64,000 bases of DNA from Leucobacter tardus (GCF_017583045.1 NZ_JAGFBF010000001.1:310001-374000), one strand, 5' to 3'; shown: positions 8,282 to 17,633, numbered from the stretch's first letter. Notes: generated by a model not told the origin, from the letters alone. A program made the numbers and translations.

Positions 8282-9588
8282 TCGAGTGCCTTTCCCTTGG
8301 TCTCGGGCATCGTCAGGTACACGACGAGCCCGATGGCGGCCGCTCCGGCGGCGTACACCCAGACCCACTCGCCGAGTCCATTGGTGCTCATCCAAGTCGT
8401 GATGTACGGAGCCGTTCCGCCGAACATGGCAACCGCGAGTGCGTACGGCAGCCCGATCCCGGTCGCCCGCACCTCGGGCGGGAACTGCTCGGCCATGATG
8501 ACCGCGCAGTTCGCGCTGTATCCCACCAGGAAGAACACGCCGATGAGCTCGACGAGCAGCAACGACCAGAAGCCGCCGCCGATGAGACTGAAGGCCGGCC
8601 AGGCGAAGATGAGGAACCCGCCGGCGAACGCCGCCATCGTCGGCTTGCGCCCGATCTTGTCGGAGAGAATGCCGCCGAACGGCAAGAGCACGATGAACAC
8701 CGCGATCGAGATGAAGTTCGCGGCGAGCGCCTGGTTCAGCGGGATCCCCGTCGTGACCGACGCGTAGGTGGGCATGAAGTTGATCCACAGGTAGTACAGC
8801 AGCGTGCCGGCGATCGTGATGCCGAAGACGCGCAGCATCGACTTCGGGTGCTCGCGCACCATGCGCATGAACGCATTCTTGTGCGACGTGTTCGCCTGCT
8901 CGACGTTCACGAGCCCGGTCGCGTGCGAGTCGGTCTCTTCGACGGTGCGGCGCAGCCAGACGCCGACGACTCCGAGCATCGCCGCGAAGACGAACGCGGC
9001 GCGCCACCCCCAGCTGTCGACCGCCTCGTCGGGAAGGAAGGTGGTGATCGTCGTTCCGATCCCGACCGCGATGAGCACTCCACCTGCGGTGGACACTTGC
9101 TGCCACGAGCCCGCGAACGCCCGCCGAGCCGGTGCCGCGGATTCCACCATGAACGCCGATGCCGAACCGAACTCGCCGCCCGCCGCGAATCCCTGGGTCA
9201 ACCGGGCGAGCACGAGGATGATCGGGGCGATGATGCCGACCTGCTCGTAGGTGGGGGCGATTCCGATCACGAGCGTCGCGCAGGCCATCATCGAGATGGT
9301 GAGCAGAAGGCCCTTCTTGCGACCGTGCCGGTCGGCGTAGGCCCCCATGACCGCGGCGCCGATGGGTCGCATGATGAATCCGACCGCGAAGATCGCCAGG
9401 GTCGACAGCAGCGCTGCGATGTCGTTGCCCGGCGGGAAGAAGTGGTGGGCGAAGATCGAGACGAAGGTGGAGTAGATCGCCCAGTCGACGAACTCGACGG
9501 CGTTGCCGATCGAACCGGCGACGAGCGCCTTCTTCCCCTTCTTCGTCAATCGGGTCGAGCTCACGGGCTCGGTCGTGATGGAGGTCAT
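8278..9588 (-). CDS. MHS-family MFS metabolite:H+ symporter
   Basis: A 436-aa transporter with about 12 membrane segments. Typical MHS features: GSIGNAVEFVDWAIYSTF in helix 1, FAVGFIMRPIGAAVMGAYADRHGRKKGL after helix 2, and LTQGFAAGGEFGSASAF in the helix 4 region. The family imports organic acids, betaines and similar compounds (shikimate, proline/betaine, dicarboxylate members). The ATG at 9,588 gives a normal MHS N-terminus; longer in-frame extensions read as Arg/Ser-rich nonsense. It is the second gene of the operon, so it likely imports the compound the downstream enzymes degrade. Confidence 0.92.
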   Translation of the reverse strand: MTSITTEPVSSTRLTKKGKKALVAGSIGNAVEFVDWAIYSTFVSIFAHHFFPPGNDIAALLSTLAIFAVGFIMRPIGAAVMGAYADRHGRKKGLLLTISMMACATLVIGIAPTYEQVGIIAPIILVLARLTQGFAAGGEFGSASAFMVESAAPARRAFAGSWQQVSTAGGVLIAVGIGTTITTFLPDEAVDSWGWRAAFVFAAMLGVVGVWLRRTVEETDSHATGLVNVEQANTSHKNAFMRMVREHPKSMLRVFGITIAGTLLYYLWINFMPTYASVTTGIPLNQALAANFISIAVFIVLLPFGGILSDKIGRKPTMAAFAGGFLIFAWPAFSLIGGGFWSLLLVELIGVFFLVGYSANCAVIMAEQFPPEVRATGIGLPYALAVAMFGGTAPYITTWMSTNGLGEWVWVYAAGAAAIGLVVYLTMPETKGKALD

Positions 9589-9616
9589 GATTCGCTTTCT
9601 GTCGGAGCGTCGGCGC

Positions 9617-10516
9617 TCAGATGAGTGGCCGCAAGTGTGCTGCCAGGTCGGCGTGCGTGCCGATCCAGACATCGGAATGGCTGCTGATGTGGCGGAGCAG
9701 GTCGTCGAGGATCCGCAGGCGCGACCGGTGGCCGATGATGTGCGGGTGCATCGTGAGCTGGAACAGACCGCCCTCGGCGTAGGCGGCATCGAACTCGTCG
9801 ATCCAGATCTGCAGCAGATCGCGCGGGGCGGTGTGGGGCCGGAGCCCGCCGAACCGGTCCATCATGAGGTACGGTGCGTCATCGCGGATCCACTCGACCG
9901 GGATCTCCACGACGCCTGTCTGCTCTCCCGCCTCGATGAGCTCGTACGGCTCGGTATCCGCCATGAGTGAGGAGTCGTAGGCGAACCCGAGTTCCCGGAT
10001 CACCGCGAGGGTGCCCTCGGAGAAGTCCCATGAGGGGGTGCGGATGCCGACCGGTCGGTGACCGAGCTGGTGCTCGAAGGTGTCGAGGCATCGGCGGGTG
10101 AGATCGAGTTCATCGGCGAACTCGAGCGTCGTATTGCGCTCGTGAATCCACCCGTGCACCGCGACCTCGTGGCCGAGGTCGCGGTACCGAGGCGCCTCCT
10201 CCGGGCGCATGAGGGCGCAGACCGCCGGCATGAAGAAGGTCGCGGCGATGTCGTGCACGGCGAGCAGGTCGAGGATCTTCGGCACCGCGACGCGCGCGCC
10301 GAACTCCCCCTGGGCCATACGGGCCGGTGACGTCTCGCCGTCGCGCAGTGCGGGCGTCTCGTGATCGCTGTCGAAGGAGATTGCGACCGCCGCTCTGCGG
10401 CCTTCGGGCCATCTGCGAGCGGAATCCCGGTGCCTGAGGGTCTTGCCGGCTCGGACGCGTTCCACCCGAGCACGCCACTCCGGTTCAGTCCACTGCCACG
10501 GTTCCTGAGCTTCCAT
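9617..10516 (-). CDS. Polysaccharide deacetylase (NodB/PuuE)-family hydrolase
   Basis: A 299-aa protein of the NodB homology fold. Motif 1 is AVAISFDSDHETPAL, motif 2 is EVAVHGWIHERN, motif 3 is IRTPSWDFSEGTL, and the late TMHPHIIGHRSRL region supplies another conserved His. There is no signal peptide, so it is cytoplasmic and more like the allantoinase-type (PuuE) amidohydrolases than wall polysaccharide deacetylases. The start at 10,516 has a GAAGGGAAG site. It is first in the operon; combined with an M20 peptidase it suggests stepwise opening of a cyclic or acyl amide, which is inference. Confidence 0.85.
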   Translation of the reverse strand: MEAQEPWQWTEPEWRARVERVRAGKTLRHRDSARRWPEGRRAAVAISFDSDHETPALRDGETSPARMAQGEFGARVAVPKILDLLAVHDIAATFFMPAVCALMRPEEAPRYRDLGHEVAVHGWIHERNTTLEFADELDLTRRCLDTFEHQLGHRPVGIRTPSWDFSEGTLAVIRELGFAYDSSLMADTEPYELIEAGEQTGVVEIPVEWIRDDAPYLMMDRFGGLRPHTAPRDLLQIWIDEFDAAYAEGGLFQLTMHPHIIGHRSRLRILDDLLRHISSHSDVWIGTHADLAAHLRPLI

Positions 10517-10652
10517 GTGCTTCCCTTCGGCCTGAGAGATGACGCCTCTTGTCATCAATCACAGCAACTATAGGCAGATCAATCATTCAGAGCAAGGTTT
10601 ATGGGAAAATCCGTCAGCGGCACACGCAGCGGACGCTCGGTATATTGGGTGG
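10517..10652. promoter_or_regulatory. Divergent promoter region with 8-bp direct repeats
   Basis: The 136-bp gap between the NodB-fold gene and the Lrp-type gene is AT-rich compared with its flanks. It holds two copies of ATCAATCA at 10,554-10,561 and 10,578-10,585, 24 bp apart. Such spaced repeats fit binding of an Lrp-type oligomer, probably by the regulator encoded next door; this is inference. Confidence 0.45.
10641..10646 (+). promoter_or_regulatory. -10 box of a probable leaderless transcript (Lrp-type regulator)
   Basis: TATATT lies 6 nt before the GTG at 10,653, so transcription would begin at or next to the start codon. No ribosome-binding site at normal distance is seen and no good -35 is evident. 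Confidence 0.4.
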
Positions 10653-11696
10653 GTGAGCATGCCAGCAGCGGATCGGGATCGCCCGTCACTCGACAGCATC
10701 GATCTCGATATCGTCGCTGCGCTGCACGTGGCTCCCCGCGTACCCTCCGCCGCACTCGCCGATATTCTGGGCGTCCCGTCGAGCACCGTCAGTCGCCGCC
10801 TCAGTCGGATGCAGGACGAGCGGATGCTGCGCGTCGTCGGTCGGTTCGCCTGGGAACTGATCACGTCGAGCAATCCTTTCGAACTCTGGATCACCTCCGC
10901 CCCCGGTCGTTCGCGCGAGGTGCTCGACGAACTGCTCCGGATCCCCGACATCCAATTCGCCACGCAGGTGAGCGGGCCCTCCGACATCCACGTGCACCTG
11001 TACCCCCTCATCGGATCGGACGCCGAGCAACTGCTCGCCGAGCGCGTGCCGAGCATCGACGGGCTCATCGCCCTCGACAGCCGCATGATGCTCCAACCCG
11101 CGAAAGTGGGACAGAGCTGGAGGTTCGCTCGCCTCGACGACGCCGTGGTCCGCGCGCTCGAAGCGCACCGACCCGACGTGTCGGCCGATCCGATCAGCTC
11201 CCTCGATGAGCTCTCGGACCTCGAATTCGCAACCATGCGCATTCTGGGCGCAAACGCGCGCGAGACCGCGGCGACGATCGCCCGTCAGCTCGACGTCTCA
11301 CCGTCGACCGCGGCGCGCGCCATCAAGACCGTGGTGCACAGCGGTGCAGTGACACCTCGCGTCGAGATCCAGCCCTCGCTGATCGGATACCCCCTGAACG
11401 CCCTGCTCTCGCTCGACGTCAGTCCGAAGTCAATCGGGCCCGTGCTCGAGGCTCTCGCCGACCAGCCCAACGTCCGCCTCCTCAACGCGGTCACCGGGGC
11501 GGAACCCGTCAGCCTCTCCGCAGCATTCTCCGGCCCGGCAGCGCTCGCCGAGTTCATCAGAACCGACCTCGGCGACATGAAGGGCGTCAGAGCCGTCTCG
11601 AGTTCCGTGGTCCTCAGACTCGCCCGCCGATACTGGATCGACCGCGAACGCTGGCGACTCGGGAATCAGGTGCCGAACGTGCTGCGACGCGCGTAG
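10653..11696 (+). CDS. Lrp/AsnC-family transcriptional regulator with two HTH regions
   Basis: A 347-aa duplicated Lrp-type regulator. The first HTH is SIDLDIVAALHVAP...DILGVPSSTVSRRLSRM, followed by a ligand-binding (RAM-like) domain. A second HTH (LGANARETAATIARQLDVSPSTAARAI) is followed by a second RAM-like domain. Ordinary Lrp proteins are about 150 aa, so this is a tandem two-unit form. GTG 10,653 (ATG 10,659 is the alternative) fits a leaderless start. It is divergent from the catabolic operon and is its likely local regulator, responding to an amino-acid-like ligand. Confidence 0.85.
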   Translation: MSMPAADRDRPSLDSIDLDIVAALHVAPRVPSAALADILGVPSSTVSRRLSRMQDERMLRVVGRFAWELITSSNPFELWITSAPGRSREVLDELLRIPDIQFATQVSGPSDIHVHLYPLIGSDAEQLLAERVPSIDGLIALDSRMMLQPAKVGQSWRFARLDDAVVRALEAHRPDVSADPISSLDELSDLEFATMRILGANARETAATIARQLDVSPSTAARAIKTVVHSGAVTPRVEIQPSLIGYPLNALLSLDVSPKSIGPVLEALADQPNVRLLNAVTGAEPVSLSAAFSGPAALAEFIRTDLGDMKGVRAVSSSVVLRLARRYWIDRERWRLGNQVPNVLRRA

Positions 11697-11724
11697 CGCG
11701 GGTGGGCGCGTAGCGCGGGTGGGC
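11691..11724. repeat. Exact 17-bp tandem duplication over a stop codon
   Basis: The unit GCGTAGCGCGGGTGGGC occurs twice without gap (11,691-11,707 and 11,708-11,724). The first copy contains the TAG stop of the Lrp-type gene, so the second copy looks like a slippage duplication of the gene end. Confidence 0.8.
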
Positions 11725-11747
11725 GCGCACTCCATCCGCACACAACG

Positions 11748-11779
11748 AAGCGGCCCGGATCCTGAGATCCGGGCCGCTT
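11748..11779. terminator. Perfect 14-bp hairpin between convergent Lrp-type gene and tRNA-Leu
   Basis: Arms AAGCGGCCCGGATC (11,748-11,761) and its exact complement (11,766-11,779) enclose a 4-nt CTGA loop. It ends in TTGTTCGT on the plus side and has AAG-rich sequence on the other, so it can stop transcription from both sides. Confidence 0.8.
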
Positions 11780-11789
11780 GTTCGTCTCG

Positions 11790-11873
11790 TGCGCGAGGGG
11801 GGACTTGAACCCCCACGCCCTTGCGGGCACTGGCACCTGAAGCCAGCGCGTCTGCCAATTCCGCCACTCGCGC
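11790..11873 (-). tRNA. tRNA-Leu(CAG)
   Basis: Read on the minus strand: acceptor arm GCGCGAG pairs with CTCGCGC plus A73; a Leu-type D arm (TGGCGGAATTGGCAGACG); anticodon stem CTGGC/GCCAG with loop TTCAGGT giving anticodon CAG; a long variable arm (TGCCCGCAAGGGCG) typical of class II tRNA; and a T arm GGGGGTTCAAGTCCCCC. CCA is not encoded. Confidence 0.95.
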
Positions 11874-12169
11874 GAGTCGTGTGCACGGCATCGATGTCGT
11901 GACAACCCCATCACTCTAGCAGGTAGTGGGGTCGCGAATCCAATTCGATGCGTGGCGGGAAGCGGCTCGTCGATGGGTCATGACGCGGCTCTCCGGCCAC
12001 GACACCGCGCCGCAGAAGCGCAACGAACCCATCCCGATTTGAGCGCTCACTTGGGTGTTGCCAATCGGTACCGGGTAGCATTCAACACGAGCCGGGTCGT
12101 CGGCTCCCGTGCGGCGTGCCGTGCAGGCGGTCATCGGAAGTCAGGAACACAGAGAGGGGGTCGCGGCCC

Positions 12170-12958
12170 ATGGGCATTCTCGACAATGTCGAACGCGGCC
12201 TCGAGCGCGCCGTGAACGGTGCGTTCGCCCGGACCTTCCGCTCCGGTGTGCAACCGGTCGAGATCGCTTCCGCATTGAAGCGCGAACTCGATATCGGCGC
12301 CGTGATCGTGGACCGCGACCGCGTGCTCGCACCGAACCGCTTCCTCGTGCGCGTCTCGATGGCCGACTTCGAGCGTCTCACGAGTCTGGGCGACACACTC
12401 GAGCGCGAGCTCGTGGGCGTCGTCAACAAGCACGTGAAACGACAGGGCTACCAGCTCGCCGGTGACGCCGACGTCGAGGTGCGACCCGATGACGCTCTCA
12501 CCAAGGGCGTGCTCGAGGTCGATGCGACTCGCGTCGACGGGGCCGTGGGCTGGACACCGATGCTCGTCATCGACGGCGCGGTGCGGCACCCGCTGCGACG
12601 CGGCTCGAACATCGTGGGCCGCGGCAGCGACGCGGCGATCCGCATCACCGACTCCGCGGCGTCGCGTCAGCACCTCGATGTGCTCTGGGACGGTCAGGCC
12701 GGTCTCGCTCGCGACCTCGGCTCCACCAACGGATCCAAGATCAACGGCGAGCGATTCCGCGAAGCGGCCCTCGCTCCCGATACCACCATCACGATCGGCC
12801 AGACCTCACTGCGATTCGAACTGGTCCCGTCGCGCACCGACGCCCCTGCGCAGCAGCAGCGGTCGTCGAGCGGCGGTGCCTCGCAGTCCGCACGCGGCTC
12901 GCGTGCGGAGTCGGGGACAGGGGCCGGTATCGAGCAGGACTTCTGGAGGGGCCTGTGA
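12170..12958 (+). CDS. fhaA: FhaA: DUF3662 and FHA domain phosphothreonine-binding protein
   Basis: A 262-aa cytoplasmic protein. Residues 1 to about 115 form the FhaA N-terminal domain (GILDNVERGLERAVNGAFARTFRSG, ALKRELDIGAVIVDRDRVLAPN). A Gly/Arg-containing linker leads to an FHA domain from about residue 140 (LRRGSNIVGRGSDAAIRITDSAASRQHLDV, LGSTNGSKINGERF). FHA domains bind phosphothreonine; in mycobacteria FhaA links PknB signalling to peptidoglycan precursor flipping. It is the first gene of a seven-gene operon (fhaA to pknB). The ATG at 12,170 follows a GAGGGGG site. Confidence 0.93.
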   Translation: MGILDNVERGLERAVNGAFARTFRSGVQPVEIASALKRELDIGAVIVDRDRVLAPNRFLVRVSMADFERLTSLGDTLERELVGVVNKHVKRQGYQLAGDADVEVRPDDALTKGVLEVDATRVDGAVGWTPMLVIDGAVRHPLRRGSNIVGRGSDAAIRITDSAASRQHLDVLWDGQAGLARDLGSTNGSKINGERFREAALAPDTTITIGQTSLRFELVPSRTDAPAQQQRSSSGGASQSARGSRAESGTGAGIEQDFWRGL

Positions 12959-13518
12959 GCGAACTGACCTTGATGATCTTGCGCATCGGCTTCTTGCTGC
13001 TGCTCTGGTTCTTCATCTTCGCGATCGTCTACGCGCTGCGCAGTGACCTGTTCGGCACTCCCGTCCGCCGCATGCGGGGCGAAGAAGCCACCAACCGAGC
13101 CGCGAGCGGAGCGGCCGCAGCCGCAATGGCGCCCGCACCGGCCCCCGTCGCCTCACCAGCACCCAACGACGCGCCTACCGCGATGGTCTCTCCGCCGCGA
13201 GCGCCCTCCGGCCCGACGGGCCCGGCCAGGTATCTCGTGATCACCGGCGGCAAGGCCGCCGGCACGTCCATCGGCCTCGATGACGACATCGTCACCGTGG
13301 GACGCAGCGCCGACTCGACGCTCGTCATCGTCGACGAGTACACGTCGACGTATCACGCGCAGCTCAAGCGCTCCGGGGACCGCTGGACCATCACCGATCT
13401 CGACTCGACCAACGGCACGAAGGTCTCGGGCAACCGCATCACGTCCCCCATGCAGCTGCCCATGTTCACGCCGGTCACCATCGGCACGACGACCTTCGAG
13501 CTGAGGCCGTCGCCGTGA
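12955..13518 (+). CDS. fhaB: FhaB: membrane-anchored FHA domain protein
   Basis: A 187-aa protein starting at a GTG that overlaps the fhaA stop (GTGA). One N-terminal membrane helix (LMILRIGFLLLLWFFIFAIVY, residues 5-25) is followed by an Ala/Pro-rich linker and a C-terminal FHA domain (DDDIVTVGRSADSTLVIVDEYTSTYHAQLKR, DSTNGTKVSGNRI) with the usual Gly-Arg, Ser and Thr-Asn-Gly phosphothreonine-binding residues. It is the FhaB/FipA type protein, a division-associated substrate of the Ser/Thr kinases encoded downstream. Confidence 0.92.
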   Translation: MSELTLMILRIGFLLLLWFFIFAIVYALRSDLFGTPVRRMRGEEATNRAASGAAAAAMAPAPAPVASPAPNDAPTAMVSPPRAPSGPTGPARYLVITGGKAAGTSIGLDDDIVTVGRSADSTLVIVDEYTSTYHAQLKRSGDRWTITDLDSTNGTKVSGNRITSPMQLPMFTPVTIGTTTFELRPSP

Positions 13519-14771
13519 CGATCGGTTTCGCGAGCGCGATCGGCTCCCATGTCGGCATGGTGCGGTCGAACAACCAGGACTCCGGCTTCGCCGGCGACCG
13601 CTTGTTCCTCGTCGCCGACGGCATGGGGGGCCACGCCGGCGGTGACGTCGCATCCGCGCTCACGACGAAGACCATGGCCGACATCGAGGGCCAACCGACC
13701 GGCGACGCCGTCGAGAGCGCCCGCGCACTGAAGGCCGGGCTGCTCGACGCCAACCGCATGCTGCGCTCGACGGTCAAGGATCGCCCCGAGCTCGCCGGCA
13801 TGGGCACCACGTTCACCGGTTTCCTGACGGTGGGCGACCAGCTCTCACTCGCTCACATCGGCGATTCGCGCCTCTACCTGCTGCGCAACGGCAAGATGCG
13901 CCAGGTCACCCGGGACCACACCTTCGTGCAGCGCCTCGTCGACAGCGGCCGCATCACCGAAGAAGAGGCGAAGACCCACCCCCGCCGTTCGGTCCTCATG
14001 CGCGTGCTCGGCGACGTCGATTCCTCGCCCGAGATCGACACCGAAGTGCTCGACTCCCAGGTCGGCGATGTCTGGCTGCTCTGCTCCGACGGCCTCTGCG
14101 GATACGTCGACGAGCCCGACATCGAGAAGATCCTGCGCCGCCGGACCACCCTCGAGGGCGCCGTCGAGAACCTCATCGACAAGAGCCTCGCGGCCGGGGC
14201 GCCAGACAACGTCACCGTCGTGCTGGTCGAGGCGATCCCCGCTCCCATCGAGCCGGATCAGCTTCCCGGGCCCCGCTTCGCCGGTTCCGCGGCCTCCGAC
14301 ATCCCCGGAGGCGAGCACGTCAGCACCGCGCGGAATCGGCTGCTCGGCCGCCGTCGGCCGCCGCGCCGCGTGCAGCCCGTCGAAGAAAGCCACTTCGAAC
14401 CGCGCGTCGACGAGTACCTCGCCGAGCTCATCGCCGAGACCCGTCGACGCAATTGGCGCAGGCGCGTGCTCTGGCTCGTGGGCGTCATCGCGGTGCTCGC
14501 GACGATCGCGGGCGCGCTGTTCCTCGGGTACCAGTGGACGCAGACCCGATACTTCGTCGGCACCGATGGCAACTCCGTCGTCATCTACCAGGGCGTGCAG
14601 CAGAGCATCGGGTCGCTCGACCTGCACTCGGTCGCCGAGGACACCGATATTCCGATCGACGCCCTCGACGGCAACGAGCGTCGTCAGATCGAGCGCACGC
14701 TCAGCGCGAGCTCGCTCGAGGAAGCCCGAGACATCGTGACGCGATTGGGGGTGCACGAAGATGACGAGTGA
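13515..14771 (+). CDS. pstP: PstP: PP2C-family Ser/Thr protein phosphatase
   Basis: A 418-aa phosphatase, GTG start overlapping fhaB by 4 nt. The PP2C catalytic domain occupies residues 1-235: NNQDSGFAGDRLFLVADGMGGHAGG, GMGTTFTGFL, HIGDSRLYLLR, LLCSDGLCGYV and PDNVTVVLVE give the metal-binding Asp residues. A cytoplasmic linker, one membrane helix (WLVGVIAVLATIAGALFLGY, about residues 317-336) and a short external domain follow. It reverses PknA/PknB phosphorylation. Confidence 0.94.
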   Translation: MTIGFASAIGSHVGMVRSNNQDSGFAGDRLFLVADGMGGHAGGDVASALTTKTMADIEGQPTGDAVESARALKAGLLDANRMLRSTVKDRPELAGMGTTFTGFLTVGDQLSLAHIGDSRLYLLRNGKMRQVTRDHTFVQRLVDSGRITEEEAKTHPRRSVLMRVLGDVDSSPEIDTEVLDSQVGDVWLLCSDGLCGYVDEPDIEKILRRRTTLEGAVENLIDKSLAAGAPDNVTVVLVEAIPAPIEPDQLPGPRFAGSAASDIPGGEHVSTARNRLLGRRRPPRRVQPVEESHFEPRVDEYLAELIAETRRRNWRRRVLWLVGVIAVLATIAGALFLGYQWTQTRYFVGTDGNSVVIYQGVQQSIGSLDLHSVAEDTDIPIDALDGNERRQIERTLSASSLEEARDIVTRLGVHEDDE

Positions 14772-16155
14772 TGCCAACACGTACGAGCGCGTGCGCACCA
14801 GCGAGACGGTGCTGCAGCGCATCACGGCGATCCGAGCACCTCGCCTGCTCCGCGGACTCGAACTCGCGCTGACCGTGTTCGCGGCCGTCGTCGGCATCGC
14901 CGCGGTCGTGATCATCGACTTCACCGTCAACGGCGAGCTGTCGATGGTACTCGTGCCGACTGGTGCGGCATTCCTCATCGCCGTCGCCGCGCTCCACATC
15001 GTGGTTCGTCGGACCGCACCCGATGCCGACCCGCTCATCATGCCCGTCGCGGTCATGCTGAACCTGCTCGGCACCGCGCAGATCTACCGCATCGATCTCG
15101 CCACCGAAGAGGCGGTCACGATGGGATCGGTCTCGGCGCGGCAGCTGCTGTGGTCGACGATCGCGGTCGTCGTCGCGATCGTGGTGCTCCTCGTCATCAA
15201 GAACCACCTGGTGCTCTTCCGGTACACCTACCTGCTCGGGCTCTCGGGCTTGCTGCTGCTCCTCTTGCCGATGCTCCCGGGTATCGGGCAGGAGATCAAC
15301 GGCGCACGCGTCTGGATCCACGTGGGCGGCTTCTCCTTCCAGCCGGGCGAGGTCGCGAAGATCATGCTCGCGATCTTCTTCGCGGGGTATCTGGTGCGCA
15401 ATCGCGAGGCCCTGGCGATGGTCGGCAAGAAGGTGCTCGGCATCCGCTTCCCGCGCGGGCGCGACCTCGGTCCGCTGCTCGTCTTCTGGCTGCTCGCGAT
15501 GTCGGTGCTCGTCTTCCAGCGCGACCTCGGCACCTCGCTCCTGTACTTCGGCCTGTTCCTGTCGATGCTGTACCTCGCGACCGGCCGCATCGGCTGGATC
15601 GTGCTCGGCGTCGGGCTGTTCCTGTTCGGCGGAATCCTGGCCAGCCAGACCCTCGCCTACGTCGGCAACCGCTTCGCGAACTGGCTCGACCCCTTCGCCG
15701 ACCCGCTCGGCGCGAGCTACCAGCTCGTGCAGGGTCTCTTCGGCATGGCGAACGGCGGCATGACGGGCACCGGACTCGGCCAGGGCTTCCCGCAGGACAC
15801 CCCGCTCGCCCGCAGCGACTACATTTTCCCGAGCCTCGGTGAAGAGCTCGGTCTCATCGGTCTCTTCGTCGTGCTCGCCGCGTACCTGCTGCTCGTCAGC
15901 CGCGGCCTCCGCATCGGATTCGCCGGACAGGACGACTTCGGCAAGCTGCTCGCCGCCGGTCTGGCCTTCACCCTGGCCCTGCAGGTCTTCGTCGTGGTCG
16001 GCGGCGTCACGCGCGTGATCCCCCTGACCGGCCTCACCGCTCCGTTCCTCGCGGCGGGCGGGTCGTCGCTGGTGTCGAACTGGATCATCATCGCGCTCCT
16101 GCTCCGTCTCTCGAATGCGGTGCGCAACCGACCCAAGCTGGTGATCCGCGCATGA
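14761..16155 (+). CDS. rodA: SEDS-family peptidoglycan polymerase (FtsW/RodA/SpoVE)
   Basis: A 464-aa integral membrane glycosyltransferase with about ten to twelve helices. SEDS hallmarks: GARVWIHVGGFSFQPGEVAKI, LLVFWLLAMSVLVFQRDLGTSLLYFG (with the conserved Asp), MTGTGLGQGFPQDTPLARSDYIFPSLGEELG and VIPLTGLTAPFLAAGGSSLV. It polymerises lipid II together with a class B PBP, here the adjacent pbpA. Overlaps pstP by 11 nt. Whether it serves elongation (RodA) or division (FtsW) cannot be settled from sequence; its place beside pbpA/pknA/pknB favours RodA. Confidence 0.93.
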   Translation: MTSDANTYERVRTSETVLQRITAIRAPRLLRGLELALTVFAAVVGIAAVVIIDFTVNGELSMVLVPTGAAFLIAVAALHIVVRRTAPDADPLIMPVAVMLNLLGTAQIYRIDLATEEAVTMGSVSARQLLWSTIAVVVAIVVLLVIKNHLVLFRYTYLLGLSGLLLLLLPMLPGIGQEINGARVWIHVGGFSFQPGEVAKIMLAIFFAGYLVRNREALAMVGKKVLGIRFPRGRDLGPLLVFWLLAMSVLVFQRDLGTSLLYFGLFLSMLYLATGRIGWIVLGVGLFLFGGILASQTLAYVGNRFANWLDPFADPLGASYQLVQGLFGMANGGMTGTGLGQGFPQDTPLARSDYIFPSLGEELGLIGLFVVLAAYLLLVSRGLRIGFAGQDDFGKLLAAGLAFTLALQVFVVVGGVTRVIPLTGLTAPFLAAGGSSLVSNWIIIALLLRLSNAVRNRPKLVIRA

Positions 16156-17633
16156 ACAAGCAGCTCAAGTTCTTGACCCGGACCGTGTTCGGCATGTTCC
16201 TCGTGCTGTTCTTCGCCGTGACGATGATCCAGTTCGTCTCTGCCGATGAGCTGCGCAGCAACGAGCTCAACAATCGCACCGTGAAGAACAGCTACGACAT
16301 CGAGCGAGGGTCGATCCTGGTCGATGGCAACCCGATCGCCTACTCGACCCCGACCGACGACGACTTCAAGTACCAGCGGCAGTACGAGAACGGCCCGCTG
16401 TGGGCGCCCATCACCGGATACTTCTCGAACACGCAGGGCCTCACCGGTATCGAGTCGGCGATGAACCAGGATCTCGCGGGCATCGGCGACGCGCAGTTCT
16501 TCTCGCGGTTCATGAACACCGTGTCGGGAGTCGAGCCGCAGGGCAGCTCGGTCGAGCTGACGATCGACTCGGCGGCTCAGGCCGCAGCCGCCGAGGGCAT
16601 GGACGGGCTCGAGGGTGCCGTGGTGGCGCTCGAGCCGAAGACCGGCAAGGTGCTCGCGCTCGTCTCGACGCCGAGTTTCGATCCGAACCTCCTGTCATCG
16701 AACGACGATGCCGACATCATCACGAACTACCGGCAGTACGAGGAGGATCCGGCGCGCCCGCTCACCAACCGTGCGATCGGCGGCGACCTGTACCACCCGG
16801 GCTCGACCTACAAGCTGCTGACCGCGGCGGCGGCCATCGAGAACGGCGAAGCGACACCCAGCACCGAGTTCGCCAACCCGCGCACACTGCAGCTGCCGCA
16901 GTCATCGGCCGAGATGCAGAACTCGACGCGCGAGACCTGCGATTCGGGATCGAAGGTGAGCATGGAGCGCGCCCTCGTGCTGTCGTGCAACATCCCGTTC
17001 GCCGAACTCGCGATGAGCATGGACTCCGGCGACGTCCCCGCCATGGCGCGTGACTTCGGCTTCGGACAGGACGTCGAGATTCCGCTCAGCGTGACACCGA
17101 GCGATGCTCCCGAGCCCGATGGCCAGGCGCAGGTCGCGCTCTCCTCGATCGGTCAGCTCGACGTGCGCGCGACGCCGTTGCAGATGGCGATGGTCTCCGC
17201 CGGCATCGCGAACGGGGGGCAGGTCATGAACCCGCAGCTCGTCAATCAGGTGATCACGCCCGACCTCCGGGTCGAGCGCGACTTCTCGGCCGAGCAGTTC
17301 AGTCGCCCCATCTCGGAGAGCACGGCGAGTACGCTGACGGACATGATGACGAAGGTCGTCTCCGAGTCCGACGGTACCGGCCACCTCGCCGCGATCGACG
17401 GCGTCGACGTCGCCGGCAAAACGGGAACCGCCGAGAACGGCAAGGACGATGCGGGCGAGGATCTGCCCTACACGCTCTGGTTCACCGGATTCGCGCCTGC
17501 AGACGACCCGGAGGTGGCGGTGGCCGTCGTCATCGCCGACGGGGGCGGAGAAGCGTATGGATACGAGGGGAGTACGTACGAACTCCCCACGCAGATTGGG
17601 AAACAAGTCATGGAAGCGGTGTTGAGCGAATGA
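16152..17633 (+). CDS. pbpA: PbpA: class B penicillin-binding protein (D,D-transpeptidase)
   Basis: A 493-aa protein with an N-terminal membrane anchor ([19 protein letters not shown]), a PBP dimerisation region ([14 protein letters not shown]) and a transpeptidase domain. The catalytic motifs are STYK (Ser near residue 218), SCN (near 278) and KTG (near 423), all intact. It cross-links peptidoglycan made by the preceding SEDS polymerase. Start overlaps the previous stop by 4 nt (ATGA), and its own stop overlaps pknA, so the proteins are translationally coupled. Confidence 0.95.
   Translation: MNKQLKFLTRTVFGMFLVLFFAVTMIQFVSADELRSNELNNRTVKNSYDIERGSILVDGNPIAYSTPTDDDFKYQRQYENGPLWAPITGYFSNTQGLTGIESAMNQDLAGIGDAQFFSRFMNTVSGVEPQGSSVELTIDSAAQAAAAEGMDGLEGAVVALEPKTGKVLALVSTPSFDPNLLSSNDDADIITNYRQYEEDPARPLTNRAIGGDLYHPGSTYKLLTAAAAIENGEATPSTEFANPRTLQLPQSSAEMQNSTRETCDSGSKVSMERALVLSCNIPFAELAMSMDSGDVPAMARDFGFGQDVEIPLSVTPSDAPEPDGQAQVALSSIGQLDVRATPLQMAMVSAGIANGGQVMNPQLVNQVITPDLRVERDFSAEQFSRPISESTASTLTDMMTKVVSESDGTGHLAAIDGVDVAGKTGTAENGKDDAGEDLPYTLWFTGFAPADDPEVAVAVVIADGGGEAYGYEGSTYELPTQIGKQVMEAVLSE

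Noticed and set aside
12431..12440. CACGTGAAAC inside fhaA
   Set aside because: Only half of a parS core: the left half (CAAG) does not match GTTT, so it is not a palindromic ParB site.
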